A stretch of 56,177 nucleotides of DNA from an uncultured Acidimicrobiaceae bacterium (GCA_947259275.1 CAMYMH010000019.1:5027-61203), one strand, 5' to 3'; shown: positions 24,557-32,486, numbered from the stretch's first letter. Notes: a model not told the origin generated them from the letters alone. Numbers and translations: made by a program.

Positions 24557-25102
24557 ATGGCTGAATCGCCTCCTGGGCATGGCGGGGGCGAGGGCACGCT
24601 CCCAAACCCTCAGGTAGGGGATCCGGCGCCGGGGTTTCGGCTGCGGCGAAGCTTCGACGAGGCGGTCGGCCTCGAGCAGCTCACGGCGGGCGGGCCGGTG
24701 CTGCTGCTGTTCTATGTGTTCGACTTCGGGGATATCTGAAGGCACCAATTGTCCCAGTTGGGACGGCTCACGCCCGAAGTCCGATCCCTGGGAGCCGAGC
24801 CAGTGGCGGTGGCCGTTACCGCCACGTTCTCCCAACAGGCTTTCGCCGCGTCCCTCGGCGTCGATTTCCCGATGCTGTCTGATTGGGATGGTGCCGTCGC
24901 GCGCGCCTACGGCGCTCGGTACGACGGGTGGAAGGGTCACGCCGGAGTCGCCAAGCGATCGGTGTTTGTGATCGACCCGGAGGGCCTCATTCGCTATCGC
25001 TGGCAAACCGACGACGCAATGCTCGAGCCCGACCTGCAAGAGCCCATCAGCGTGCTGCGTCAACTTCGCAACCAAGTGGGCGCCGCGGATCAGGGCGGAT
25101 AA
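24557..25102 (+). CDS. Selenocysteine-containing peroxiredoxin-like protein (TGA read as Sec at codon 61)
   Basis: The frame from ATG 24557 to TAA 25102 is open except for one TGA at 24737-24739. Both halves belong to one AhpC/TSA thioredoxin-fold protein: PQVGDPAPGFRLRRSFDE and VLLLFYVFDFGDI before it, RHQLSQLGRLTPEVRSLGAE, FPMLSDWDG and FVIDPEGLIRYRW after it. The TGA falls exactly where the peroxidatic Cys of FYPFDFxPVC-type peroxiredoxins lies, giving FDFGDI-U-RHQL. The 181-residue product has no Cys at all, so Sec would be its only redox residue. A hairpin with an AGUU loop follows the TGA. It would reduce hydroperoxides at the expense of thiols. The usual Pro and Thr of the PxxxTxxC motif are replaced. 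Nonsense mutation is the alternative. Confidence 0.85.
24740..24765 (+). promoter_or_regulatory. Candidate bacterial SECIS element
   Basis: Ten bases after the TGA begins a stem TGTCCC / GGGACG (24750-24755 with 24760-24765, one U-G pair) closed by the tetraloop AGTT at 24756-24759. The loop starts 16 nt after the TGA and has G in its second position, as bacterial SECIS elements bound by SelB require. The same loop at the same distance occurs in the gene at 41497-42180. Confidence 0.8.
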
Positions 25103-25178
25103 CAGTCGGCAGGCACTGGTCGACATCCTCCCTGTCGACCGGCGCCGGCGGAAGGCGTGGTCAGACGGGTCCGCATTG

Positions 25179-25193
25179 CATCGTATATCATCG
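25179..25193 (+). promoter_or_regulatory. Shared upstream motif, copy 1 (CATCGTATATCATCG)
   Basis: One of three similar 15-mers of form CATYGTATAnnATSS found only in gaps before starts (others at 39512 and 42208). The inner TATCAT may be the -10 box of the M24 peptidase transcript. It may also be an operator for a GntR-like regulator. Confidence 0.4.
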
Positions 25194-25220
25194 GCCGAGT
25201 CGTCCGCCAGAGGAGTTGCC

Positions 25221-25277
25221 GTGGATGGAGTGTTGTACGTCGGCCGGCTGCCGGCGCTATCGAAGGTACTGTCGTGA
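25221..25277 (+). CDS. Putative 18-residue leader mini-ORF before the M24 peptidase
   Basis: GTG at 25221, directly after an AGGAG site (25211-25215), opens an 18-codon frame (M)DGVLYVGRLPALSKVLS. Its TGA overlaps the GTG start of the peptidase gene in a GTGA junction. The downstream gene has only a weak AAGG site of its own, so the mini-ORF may couple its translation. Conservation is unknown. Confidence 0.4.
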   Translation: MDGVLYVGRLPALSKVLS

Positions 25278-26491
25278 GCTACGGACGAGGTCAAGCCGCC
25301 GTCGACTGGGAGGAGCGCTATGACTTCCCGGCGCTGCGCGCCCAGCGAGTCGCCAAGGTCCGTGGGGAGCTCGATGGGTCGGATCTCGATGGTCTCGTCC
25401 TCTGGAAGAACGAGAACGTCCGCTACCTGACCTCGCTGCGGGCCCAGATCATTGCGGGCAAGAGCTCGTCGTTGAACGGAGTCCTGATGGCGAAGGGCGA
25501 GGAGCCGGTCTTACTGTGCTCCGGGGGCGAGGTCGACAAAGCACTATTCGGCATGCCGTGGCTGGCCGCGGCGCATCCGATCCCGATCATGGAGCAGCGA
25601 GAGCTGGTGGATGGTTTTGTGCGGGAGATCCTCAGTCCGCTCCTCAAGGATCGCGGGATCGACGATGGGCGGATTGGGATGGATGCAGCCAACTTGTCAC
25701 TGCTCGAATCCATCCGGGAGCATCTCCCCGACCTGGAAGTCGTCGACGGAGACACCGTCATGCAGCAGGCTCGCTGGATCAAGCTCGCAGAAGAGCTTGC
25801 CATCGTTGAGGAGGCGTGCGCCATCGGCGACAGCGTCACCCAACGCGCTCTCGACGAGACCAAGGCGGGCCGACGCGAGCAAGAGGTCGCCGGTGACGCC
25901 ATGCAAACGCTGTACTACCTCGGCGGCGAGATGGCCCACGTCATTACCCCCTTTGTGGCCACCGGCGAGCACATGTCGCCGCCGCACCGCATCTGCACCG
26001 ACAAGATCATGCGCAACGGCGATCTGTGCTTCATCGATATCGGCGCCATGTGGAACGGATACTTCGCCGATATTGGCCGAACCACCATCGTCGGCAAGCC
26101 GACCCGCCGGCAGAAAGAGGTCTACACGGCCGTGTATGAGGGGCTGATGGCCGGAATCGACAAACTGCGGCCCGGCAACACCAATCAGGATGTGGCCGAC
26201 GCCATTATCGAGAAGGTCGGCTCATACGGCTTCGAAGACAACCTCTTCAGTCTGTTCATCGGCCATGGGATCGGCATGGGGGCGAACGAGCCTCCCTATA
26301 TCGGTGAGACGCTGCCCGGCGCTACCACCTATGAGCTCAAGCCCAACATGTTGTTCGCGATCGAGCCCCTGGTATGGGTACCCGACGTTCAGGGAGGTGG
26401 CGGGGTTCGTATCGAGGATATGTGCTTGGTGACGGATGGCGATCCCAGAGTCTTGTCTCGCGTGGAGTACGAAGAGAAGCTGATGCTGTGA
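25274..26491 (+). CDS. Xaa-Pro peptidase/creatinase family (M24) hydrolase, metal site intact
   Basis: A 405-residue pita-bread-fold enzyme. The N-terminal creatinase domain reads LDGLVLWKNENVRYLTSLRA. The C-terminal catalytic domain carries all five expected metal ligands: Asp in CFIDIGAMWNGY, Asp in FADIGRTT, His in IGHGIGMGANEPP, Glu in FAIEPLVW and Glu in VRIEDMCLV. It should therefore be an active metallopeptidase (Xaa-Pro aminopeptidase-like) or a related amidinohydrolase. The GTG at 25274 is chosen; the open frame continues upstream but lacks domain similarity. It contrasts with the M24-like protein at 38262-39467, which has lost its metal ligands. Confidence 0.92.
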   Translation: MSYGRGQAAVDWEERYDFPALRAQRVAKVRGELDGSDLDGLVLWKNENVRYLTSLRAQIIAGKSSSLNGVLMAKGEEPVLLCSGGEVDKALFGMPWLAAAHPIPIMEQRELVDGFVREILSPLLKDRGIDDGRIGMDAANLSLLESIREHLPDLEVVDGDTVMQQARWIKLAEELAIVEEACAIGDSVTQRALDETKAGRREQEVAGDAMQTLYYLGGEMAHVITPFVATGEHMSPPHRICTDKIMRNGDLCFIDIGAMWNGYFADIGRTTIVGKPTRRQKEVYTAVYEGLMAGIDKLRPGNTNQDVADAIIEKVGSYGFEDNLFSLFIGHGIGMGANEPPYIGETLPGATTYELKPNMLFAIEPLVWVPDVQGGGGVRIEDMCLVTDGDPRVLSRVEYEEKLML

Positions 26492-26599
26492 TCGAGCTGC
26501 GTCTTGGTCCGTAAACTTCCCCGCCCTCGATCAGCGGTTGGGACCGGGGTGGTCCAAGGGAGAGGCCAAGCCCGATCTGGCGAATCGCCAGAGCAGGGC

Positions 26600-27015
26600 C
26601 GGCGTATCGGTTTCCTCCCCCGGAGGGGGAGGTGGCCCGCAGGGTCGGAGGAGGCTACGCCGGACTTCGGGAAGGCTTCGCCTGCTTTGGCAGTTGCGGA
26701 GCAACTGCTCGGCAACCCGAAGGGTTGCCTCCCTCCGGGTGTCCGGTCGCGGTTTGTATGCGACGGTCCAGGTCGCGTGTGTCCTTTTCCTTCCCCGGGA
26801 AGGTGGCACCGGCCCGAAGGACCGGTGCCGGATGGGGGGAGACACCGGAGCAACCACGCCCCCTACCGGACGGGTCGCGGCTTCCCCCACCCCGTCTCCG
26901 CCTGCGGCGGAGCCACCCCGCCCTCAAGGGCGGGGAAGATGTGTGGTCGGCCCTACGCAGCCATTCCCTTCACCACGGGTCGCATCTGTCGCGAAATGCG
27001 ACACCCTTCGGGGGG
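26600..27015. repeat. Non-coding array of short perfect hairpins
   Basis: The 536-bp gap 26492-27027 has no credible gene. It holds a series of 7-8 bp perfect stems with three- or four-base loops: CCTCCCCC-GGA-GGGGGAGG (26614-26632), CAGTTGC-GGA-GCAACTG (26691-26707), GGCAACCC-GAA-GGGTTGCC (26711-26729), GGCACCGG...CCGGTGCC (26805-26829), CTCCGCC-TGC-GGCGGAG (26896-26912), CCCCGCCC-TCAA-GGGCGGGG (26916-26935) and GTCGCAT...ATGCGAC (26979-27002). Parts match a second site at 41367-41423. This looks like a mosaic of interspersed palindromic (REP-like) elements, or a structured RNA. All loops differ, so it is not CRISPR. Confidence 0.75.
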
Positions 27016-27027
27016 AGAGAGGAACTC

Positions 27028-28065
27028 GTGAAGGGCTTCCGGATTCATTCATGGGGAAGCCAGCTCCAATGGGAGGAGATTGAGGAGACTCAGCCTGGTC
27101 CCGGTGAGGTGGCCGTCGACGTCGAGGCATGCGGGGTCGGTCTCACCGTTCTCAACTGCATCCGCGGCGACCTGGGAAACGCCCCCGAGCTCCTGCCCCG
27201 GGTTCCCGGCCACGAAATCGTCGGCCGGGTGACCGAAGTGGGCGAGGGGGACGACGCCGGGTTGATCGGGCGCCGGGTGGTGGCCTACTTCTACCTGAGT
27301 TGCGGTCACTGCCCCGAATGCACAGCCGGAGACGAGCCTTTGTGTCGCAACCTGGCCGGCCTGGTCGGAGTCAACACCGACGGGGGCTATGCGCCCCGGG
27401 TGGTACTTCCCGCCCGGAATGTGATCACCGTCCCCGACACGCTGGATCCGGTGGCGGCAACCGTGGTGCCCGACGCCGTTGCCACGCCCGTCCACGTCAG
27501 CCGGTCCCGAGCGAAGATCGGTCCCGGTGACCGGGTGGTCGTCATTGGGGCAGGTGGCGGAGTTGGAGCCCACATGGTGCAGGTCGCAGCCTGGGACGGC
27601 GCCGAGGTCGTCGGGCTCGACCTGAGCGAGCCGAAACTCGCCAGGATCGCCGAGCTGGGCGTGCGGGGCGTGCGGTCGGATGACTTTTCGGCTCTCGACT
27701 CCGCCGGGTTGTTTGACGGTGGACCTCCGACCGTGGTGGTGGACCTGGTGGGGACGACCGCCTCGCTCAGCTGGTCGCTGGACGGGCTCGGCGCAAGGGG
27801 CCGGATGATCGTGCTCACTACCTTCCGAGATCGGACGGTGGAAATGGATCCCCGCCGGCTCGTGTTCGGTGAGGTCAGCGTGGTCGGCTCCCGCTACGCC
27901 AGCAAACGCCAGGTGGCCGAGGGCGCCGACCTGGTTGCTTCCGGCGCCATCCGCCCGGTGATTGGAGAGGTGGTTGGGCCCGGACAGCTCCTCGACCTTC
28001 ATGCCCGCCTCGAGGCGGGAACCCTGGTGGGCCGGGGCGCCCTGGATTGGACGAAGCATGCTTGA
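27028..28065 (+). CDS. Zinc-dependent alcohol dehydrogenase
   Basis: MDR-family dehydrogenase of 345 residues. VPGHEIVGRVTEVG provides the catalytic-zinc Glu region, the structural-zinc cysteines are in CGHCPECTAGDEPLC, and the cofactor motif is VIGAGGGVGAHMVQVA. GTG 27028 follows a purine-rich GGGGGGAGAGAGG site. The longer open frame to the left runs through the hairpin array and is not coding. The last codons overlap the start of the FAD oxidoreductase by 8 bases, so the two are co-translated. It shares layout with the enzyme at 19441-20478 but is only a distant relative. Confidence 0.9.
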   Translation: MKGFRIHSWGSQLQWEEIEETQPGPGEVAVDVEACGVGLTVLNCIRGDLGNAPELLPRVPGHEIVGRVTEVGEGDDAGLIGRRVVAYFYLSCGHCPECTAGDEPLCRNLAGLVGVNTDGGYAPRVVLPARNVITVPDTLDPVAATVVPDAVATPVHVSRSRAKIGPGDRVVVIGAGGGVGAHMVQVAAWDGAEVVGLDLSEPKLARIAELGVRGVRSDDFSALDSAGLFDGGPPTVVVDLVGTTASLSWSLDGLGARGRMIVLTTFRDRTVEMDPRRLVFGEVSVVGSRYASKRQVAEGADLVASGAIRPVIGEVVGPGQLLDLHARLEAGTLVGRGALDWTKHA

Positions 28066-29689
28066 AGCCCAGCCGCTCCCGGACTCCGTGGACGGGATCA
28101 TCATCGGAGGTGGTCACAACTCGCTGGTGGCGGCGGCCTATCTCGGCAAGGCCGGGGTGCGCACGCTGACGCTGGAGTCGGCGTCTGAGCTGGGAGGTGG
28201 TGTCACCACTGCGGAGGCAACCCTGCCCTTGTTCCTCCACAACCTGCACGCCTTCTTCGTGCGGTGGACGCCCGACTACCGCATCTGGAGAGACCTCGAC
28301 CTCGACCGCTACGGGCTGGCGTCGATTCATCCTGAGGTTCAGAACGGGCTTCCCTTCGGAGACGATGCGCTCGTTACCTACAAGGATCTCGGTCCGAGCC
28401 TCGATGCCATCCGGCGCCTCAGCCCGGGTGACGCCGACAACTACGCCCGCCTCCATGAGGAGTTCTCCGAGATTGTCGACCGCCTGGAGGGCCCGCTCCG
28501 GTTTGCGGCTCCCCTCCCGCCGGATGAACTGGAGGAGCGGCTGGCACGGAGCTCGCTCGGGCGCCGCTACCTGTCGTTGAAGCAGCAGTCTGCGCTCGAC
28601 GTGGTGTGTGAGGCCTTCGAAAGCGAGCCGCTCCGGGCCCTGATGGCGTTCAACGTGTCGGTACGCGGGTATCTGCCCAACATTGACGTTCCCGGGACCG
28701 GCTACATCGTGACCCTCGCCCTGCCGAACTCCCATGATGGGCGAATCATCGCCGGCGGCAGCTATCAGGCGGCCCGGGCCTTGGCCGCGGTGGTGTACGC
28801 CAACGGCGGTCGGGTGGCTACTGGTGTCGAGGTGGCATCCATCGAAGTCTCGGAGGGCAGAGCGACCGGCGTCACGCTGGCAGACGGACGATCGGTACGA
28901 GCGGATCGCTTCGTGGCGAGCTCGGTGCCTGCCCCGACGACGATGCTCGAGATGGTGGGCCGCCGCCACCTCGAGAGCTCGCTGGCAGACGCGCTCGAGG
29001 GGTACGACTGGAATCCCGAGGCCCTGTTCGGCGTCCACTACGCCCTCTCACGCCGGCCCCGGTTCACCGCCGAGGCCACCGTCCCGGACCTTCCGCGAGC
29101 CCTCAACCTGGCGGTTGGCTACGAGTCGAGCGACGATATCGTGCGGGATATGGAGGCGATCCGTCACAACCAGCTGTCTCCGATCGGCGCCCTGCACGGC
29201 AGTTTTCCCACCGTCCACGACCCGGCCCAGGCGCCGCCGGGGTTTCACACGTCGTTCGGCTGGCACTTCGTCCCCTCCTCCCCGGACACCGATTTTGCCA
29301 CCTGGGACACCGCCGCCACGCAAGAGCGGATCAAGGCCATCACCGACACCTACACCCGGTACGCCCCCGGCTTCGAGGGGTGTCTGTTGGCGGTGCGGGC
29401 TCACACCCCGGCCGAGACCGAGGCCCGGGTTCCCTCGATGCGCTTCGGTGACCGCCACCACGGGTCCTACCACCCGGACAACTGGGAGACCGCCCGGCCA
29501 GATTCTGGGCTGGCCGGCTACCGGACGCCGATCGACGGGCTCTACCTGTGTGGAGCCTCCCAGCACCCGGGGGGAAGCTTCACCGGCGGCCCCGGCTACA
29601 ACGCCGCCGGGGACATCCTCACCGACCTGGGGGGCACCCCCTGGTGGAGCCCACCGGTGGCGAGTGAGATCCTGGAGGACCTGGTGTGA
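28058..29689 (+). CDS. NAD(P)/FAD-dependent oxidoreductase (CrtI/phytoene-desaturase superfamily)
   Basis: A full-length flavoprotein of 543 residues. The dinucleotide-binding start IIIGGGHNSLVAAAYLGKAG is at about 14-33, followed by LGGGVTTAEATLPLF, and the C-terminal FAD motif is GLYLCGASQHPGGSFTGGPGYNAAG. This subgroup of CrtI-like proteins is common in soil and marine actinobacteria and alphaproteobacteria; substrates are mostly unknown and not necessarily carotenoids. The ATG at 28058 overlaps the alcohol dehydrogenase, and the stop overlaps the amidohydrolase start (GTGA), so the three form one unit. It serves as the reference for the deleted version at 10504-11028. Confidence 0.9.
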   Translation: MLEAQPLPDSVDGIIIGGGHNSLVAAAYLGKAGVRTLTLESASELGGGVTTAEATLPLFLHNLHAFFVRWTPDYRIWRDLDLDRYGLASIHPEVQNGLPFGDDALVTYKDLGPSLDAIRRLSPGDADNYARLHEEFSEIVDRLEGPLRFAAPLPPDELEERLARSSLGRRYLSLKQQSALDVVCEAFESEPLRALMAFNVSVRGYLPNIDVPGTGYIVTLALPNSHDGRIIAGGSYQAARALAAVVYANGGRVATGVEVASIEVSEGRATGVTLADGRSVRADRFVASSVPAPTTMLEMVGRRHLESSLADALEGYDWNPEALFGVHYALSRRPRFTAEATVPDLPRALNLAVGYESSDDIVRDMEAIRHNQLSPIGALHGSFPTVHDPAQAPPGFHTSFGWHFVPSSPDTDFATWDTAATQERIKAITDTYTRYAPGFEGCLLAVRAHTPAETEARVPSMRFGDRHHGSYHPDNWETARPDSGLAGYRTPIDGLYLCGASQHPGGSFTGGPGYNAAGDILTDLGGTPWWSPPVASEILEDLV

Positions 29690-31032
29690 CTGAGCTCGCC
29701 GTCAAGGGTGGGACGGTGGTGACCGGGTCAGGACGCCGGCGCGCCGATGTCTATGTTGACGAAGGCCGCGTCGTCCACGTCGGCATCGAGGACCGATCGG
29801 CCGAGAATGTCGTCGACGCAACCGGGCTGCTGGTTCTCCCCGGCATGGTCGACACCCACGTTCATCTCATGGACCCCGGGGATACGGATCGGGAGGACTT
29901 TCCAACCGGCACCGCGGCCGCCTCCGTACGGGGAGTGACGACGATCGTCGAGCACACCCACAGCCATCCAGTCCGGGTTCCCGCCGACCTCACTGAGAAA
30001 GTCGGATATCTCGACGGCCGATCCAACGTCGACTTCGGCCTGGCCGCCCACACCTGGCCCGACCAGATTGACCGGCTCGGCGAATTGTGGGGAGCCGGCG
30101 TGACCTTCTTCAAGATCTTCACCTGCACCACCCACGGAGTGCCCGGCCTGGATGCCGCCCATCTCGGCGACGCCCTCGCCGCCATCGCAGCCGTCGGAGG
30201 AATCTGTCTCATTCACTGTGAGGACGAGAGCATCACCTCGCAGGCAGAGGTCGTGCTGAGACACCAGGACCGGAACGACTACGGCCTCCTCGTCGAGTGG
30301 CGCAACCGGGCGGCCGAAGAAGTGGCGGTGGCGGTGGCCGGAGTCCTGGCCGCCCGCCACGGGGCGCGAGCCACGATTGCCCATGTGAGCACGCCCGAGG
30401 TAGCCGGCATCATCCAATGGGCTCGGAGCATCGGGGCCGACCTGGGAGCCGAAGCCTGTCCCCAATACTTCGCGTTGCGCGAGGACGAAGTGCTCACCGA
30501 GGGCCCGCTCCGCAAGTTCACCCCGCCGGCCCGCGCCCGCACGGATGACGATGTGGCCAGTATGTGGAGCCTGGTGCGGGACGGCACTTTGACCCATGTC
30601 GCCACCGACCACGCGCCGTCGACGCGGTCTCAGAAGGACGCCGGCATCTGGGAGGCACCTTTCGGTTTGCCGGGTTTGGACACGACGCTTCCGTTCCTGC
30701 TGGACGCCGCCCACCGTGACCTCATCGGGTTGGAAGACGTTGTCCGGCTATACGCAGAGGCGCCCGCTCGTCGCTACGGCCTCTTCCCGCGCAAGGGCCA
30801 GGTAGCGGTGGGCGCCGACGCCGACCTGGTCCTCATCGACGAGACAGGCTCCTGGACGGTGAGCGATGATGCGATTGTTTCCAAGGCCGGCTGGTCTCCC
30901 TATGCGGGGCGCACCCTCATCGGGGGGGCAGTAGCCACCTACCTGCGGGGGCAGCTCATCGCCGAAGCCGGCCGGCCGCTGGATGAGCGCCGCGGCCGTT
31001 TCCTGGCCGGGCCGGGATTCTCCGGGCGATGA
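29686..31032 (+). CDS. Dihydroorotase/hydantoinase/allantoinase-type amidohydrolase
   Basis: Cyclic-amidohydrolase of 448 residues. The binuclear metal site is clear: His-x-His in VDTHVHLMDPG (about 57-59), the carbamylated Lys in TFFKIFTCTTHG, His in CLIHCEDES, His in TIAHVSTPEV and Asp in HVATDHAPS. The enzyme opens cyclic ureides or imides such as hydantoins, allantoin or dihydropyrimidines; which one cannot be told. It follows the FAD oxidoreductase with a GTGA overlap and precedes a cyclase-family gene, so oxidation followed by ring opening is a plausible sequence. Confidence 0.9.
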   Translation: MTELAVKGGTVVTGSGRRRADVYVDEGRVVHVGIEDRSAENVVDATGLLVLPGMVDTHVHLMDPGDTDREDFPTGTAAASVRGVTTIVEHTHSHPVRVPADLTEKVGYLDGRSNVDFGLAAHTWPDQIDRLGELWGAGVTFFKIFTCTTHGVPGLDAAHLGDALAAIAAVGGICLIHCEDESITSQAEVVLRHQDRNDYGLLVEWRNRAAEEVAVAVAGVLAARHGARATIAHVSTPEVAGIIQWARSIGADLGAEACPQYFALREDEVLTEGPLRKFTPPARARTDDDVASMWSLVRDGTLTHVATDHAPSTRSQKDAGIWEAPFGLPGLDTTLPFLLDAAHRDLIGLEDVVRLYAEAPARRYGLFPRKGQVAVGADADLVLIDETGSWTVSDDAIVSKAGWSPYAGRTLIGGAVATYLRGQLIAEAGRPLDERRGRFLAGPGFSGR

Positions 31033-31037
31033 GCTGA

Positions 31038-31043
31038 TAGGGT
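31038..31043 (+). promoter_or_regulatory. Candidate -10 box (TAGGGT) before the cyclase gene
   Basis: TAGGGT right after the amidohydrolase stop matches the G-rich TAGGnT boxes seen before pckA and the CoA-transferase pair. It would give a leader of about 50 bases before the ATG at 31099. No -35 is evident. Confidence 0.3.
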
Positions 31044-31098
31044 CGGCTCGTTGTGGCATTGAGTCCAGCCGTCTGCCGCCGGTGAAACGAGGAGAGTC

Positions 31099-31764
31099 AT
31101 GCGACTAGTCGACCTCACGGTGCCGATTGGATCGGATACCTACAGCCCTCCCTCGGTGAATCAGCCGATCGGCATCACGACTCACTTCAAAGAGCCGGGC
31201 TTCTGGATGGTTACCGAGATCACGATGATGCTCCACTCCGGCTCGCATGTGGATTTCACCAAGCACTATCGGGAGGAGGGCGAAACCGCGGAGGGAGTTC
31301 CGCTCGACCGGACGAGTGGTGAGGCCGTAGTCATCGACCTGACACCCATCGAGCCCGACCACGACATCAGTGTCGCCGATCTCGAGGCGGCGGCACCGGA
31401 GATCCACCGAGGAGACATCGTGCTGGTGCGCACCGGCTGGACGGACGTAGCCTGGGGTGAGTTCCCCCGCTACTACGTTGAGTCACCCGCCTGCTCGCCG
31501 GAGGCAGCGGAGTGGCTGGCGGGCACCGGCGCCAAGGCCATCGGGTTCGACTGCTTCCCGGAGCGTTCGGCCAAGCAGCAGAGTTACCTGCCGAGCGAGT
31601 TCGTGGTGCACCACATCATTGGCGATTCGGGAGCCATCTTGATGCAGTCCTTGACCAATCTGGCGGAGCTACCGGTCGGGTCTCGCTTCCTGTTCATCGG
31701 CGCATTTCTCAAGGTGACCGGTGGAGAAGGCTCGCCGGCCAGGTTCTTGGCGATGCTGGATTGA
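31099..31764 (+). CDS. Cyclase-family protein (metal-dependent amide/ester hydrolase fold)
   Basis: A 221-residue member of the cyclase/kynurenine-formamidase-like family, which includes kynurenine formamidase and isatin hydrolase. The metal motif HSGSHVDFTKHY (about 48-59) corresponds to HxGTHxDxPxH, and DIVLVRTGWTDVAWG with EAAEWLAGTGAKAIGFDCFPER follow the family pattern. It opens lactam, amide or ester rings with a bound divalent metal. GAGGAG lies 5 bases before the ATG. A second, different member of the family is at 45410-46054. Confidence 0.88.
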   Translation: MRLVDLTVPIGSDTYSPPSVNQPIGITTHFKEPGFWMVTEITMMLHSGSHVDFTKHYREEGETAEGVPLDRTSGEAVVIDLTPIEPDHDISVADLEAAAPEIHRGDIVLVRTGWTDVAWGEFPRYYVESPACSPEAAEWLAGTGAKAIGFDCFPERSAKQQSYLPSEFVVHHIIGDSGAILMQSLTNLAELPVGSRFLFIGAFLKVTGGEGSPARFLAMLD

Positions 31765-31775
31765 CGGACTTACGC

Positions 31776-32486
31776 CTAGACCCCGAGGTGGGTACTCAAC
31801 GCGGCGTGATCATCTTTGAGCTTGTCGGGAGTCCCCTCCCAGACGATCTTTCCGTGTTCACTCATGAGCAAGATGCGATCGCCCAGCGCCAGCGCCAAAC
31901 CGAGATTCTGCTCCACCAGCAGGATGCTCAACCCCGATCCCTTGAGAGCGGCGAGGGTATCGCGGATCACCCCGAGCAGAATCGGTGCCAGCCCCTCAGA
32001 CGGCTCATCCATCAGCAGCAGGGTTGGATTGGTCATGAGGGCCCGGCCGATCGCCAGCATCTGCTGCTCACCGCCCGACAGGGTGCGAGCCAGGCTCGTC
32101 CGGCGTTCTTGCAGGCGGGGGAAGAACTCGAAGACCCGGTCGACGTCCCATGGTTCGGCCCCGTCGGCGGGGGCGCGGGCGATTACCTCCAGGTTCTCCA
32201 CCACGGTGAGGCTTCCGAATACGCGCCGACCCTGCGGCACGTAGCCAATCCCCCGCCGGGCGATTTCGTAGGACTCGAGATCGGTGATGTCCTCGCCCTC
32301 CCAGGTGATGGTGCCGCCTCTTTGTTGAGGGGGGTCGATGCCGGCGATGATCCGCACCAGCGTGGTCTTTCCCATGCCGTTGCGTCCCAGCAGGGTGACC
32401 ACCTCGTCGTTCCCGACCTCGAGGCTGGTCCCGTCGAGGATGTGGGCTGTTTCGTAGAACGCCTGAATGTTGTCGACCTGCAGCAT
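31776..32486 (-). CDS. livF: Second Liv-type ABC transporter ATP-binding protein LivF
   Basis: A 236-residue ABC ATPase. Walker A is LGRNGMGKTTL, the divergent form with Arg and Met typical of LivF; the signature is LSGGEQQMLAIGRALM; Walker B is LLLMDEPSEGLAP, followed by LLVEQNLGLALALGD. It is the last gene of the minus-strand unit livH-livM-livK-livG-livF and ends 11 bases from the convergent cyclase gene. Its start and the livG stop share one base. Confidence 0.94.
   Translation of the reverse strand: MLQVDNIQAFYETAHILDGTSLEVGNDEVVTLLGRNGMGKTTLVRIIAGIDPPQQRGGTITWEGEDITDLESYEIARRGIGYVPQGRRVFGSLTVVENLEVIARAPADGAEPWDVDRVFEFFPRLQERRTSLARTLSGGEQQMLAIGRALMTNPTLLLMDEPSEGLAPILLGVIRDTLAALKGSGLSILLVEQNLGLALALGDRILLMSEHGKIVWEGTPDKLKDDHAALSTHLGV

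Noticed and set aside
24737..24739. TGA in the peroxiredoxin-like gene as an ordinary nonsense mutation
   Set aside because: The stop falls exactly on the catalytic Cys column, the frame stays clean afterwards with no other Cys, and a SECIS-like hairpin identical in geometry to that of a second gene follows. Chance is a poor explanation, though only genome data on sel genes would settle it.
26600..27015. CRISPR array or coding region in the hairpin gap
   Set aside because: There are no equal-length repeats with unique spacers. Long open frames on both strands exist only because of high GC and show Pro/Arg/Gly-rich composition without domains.
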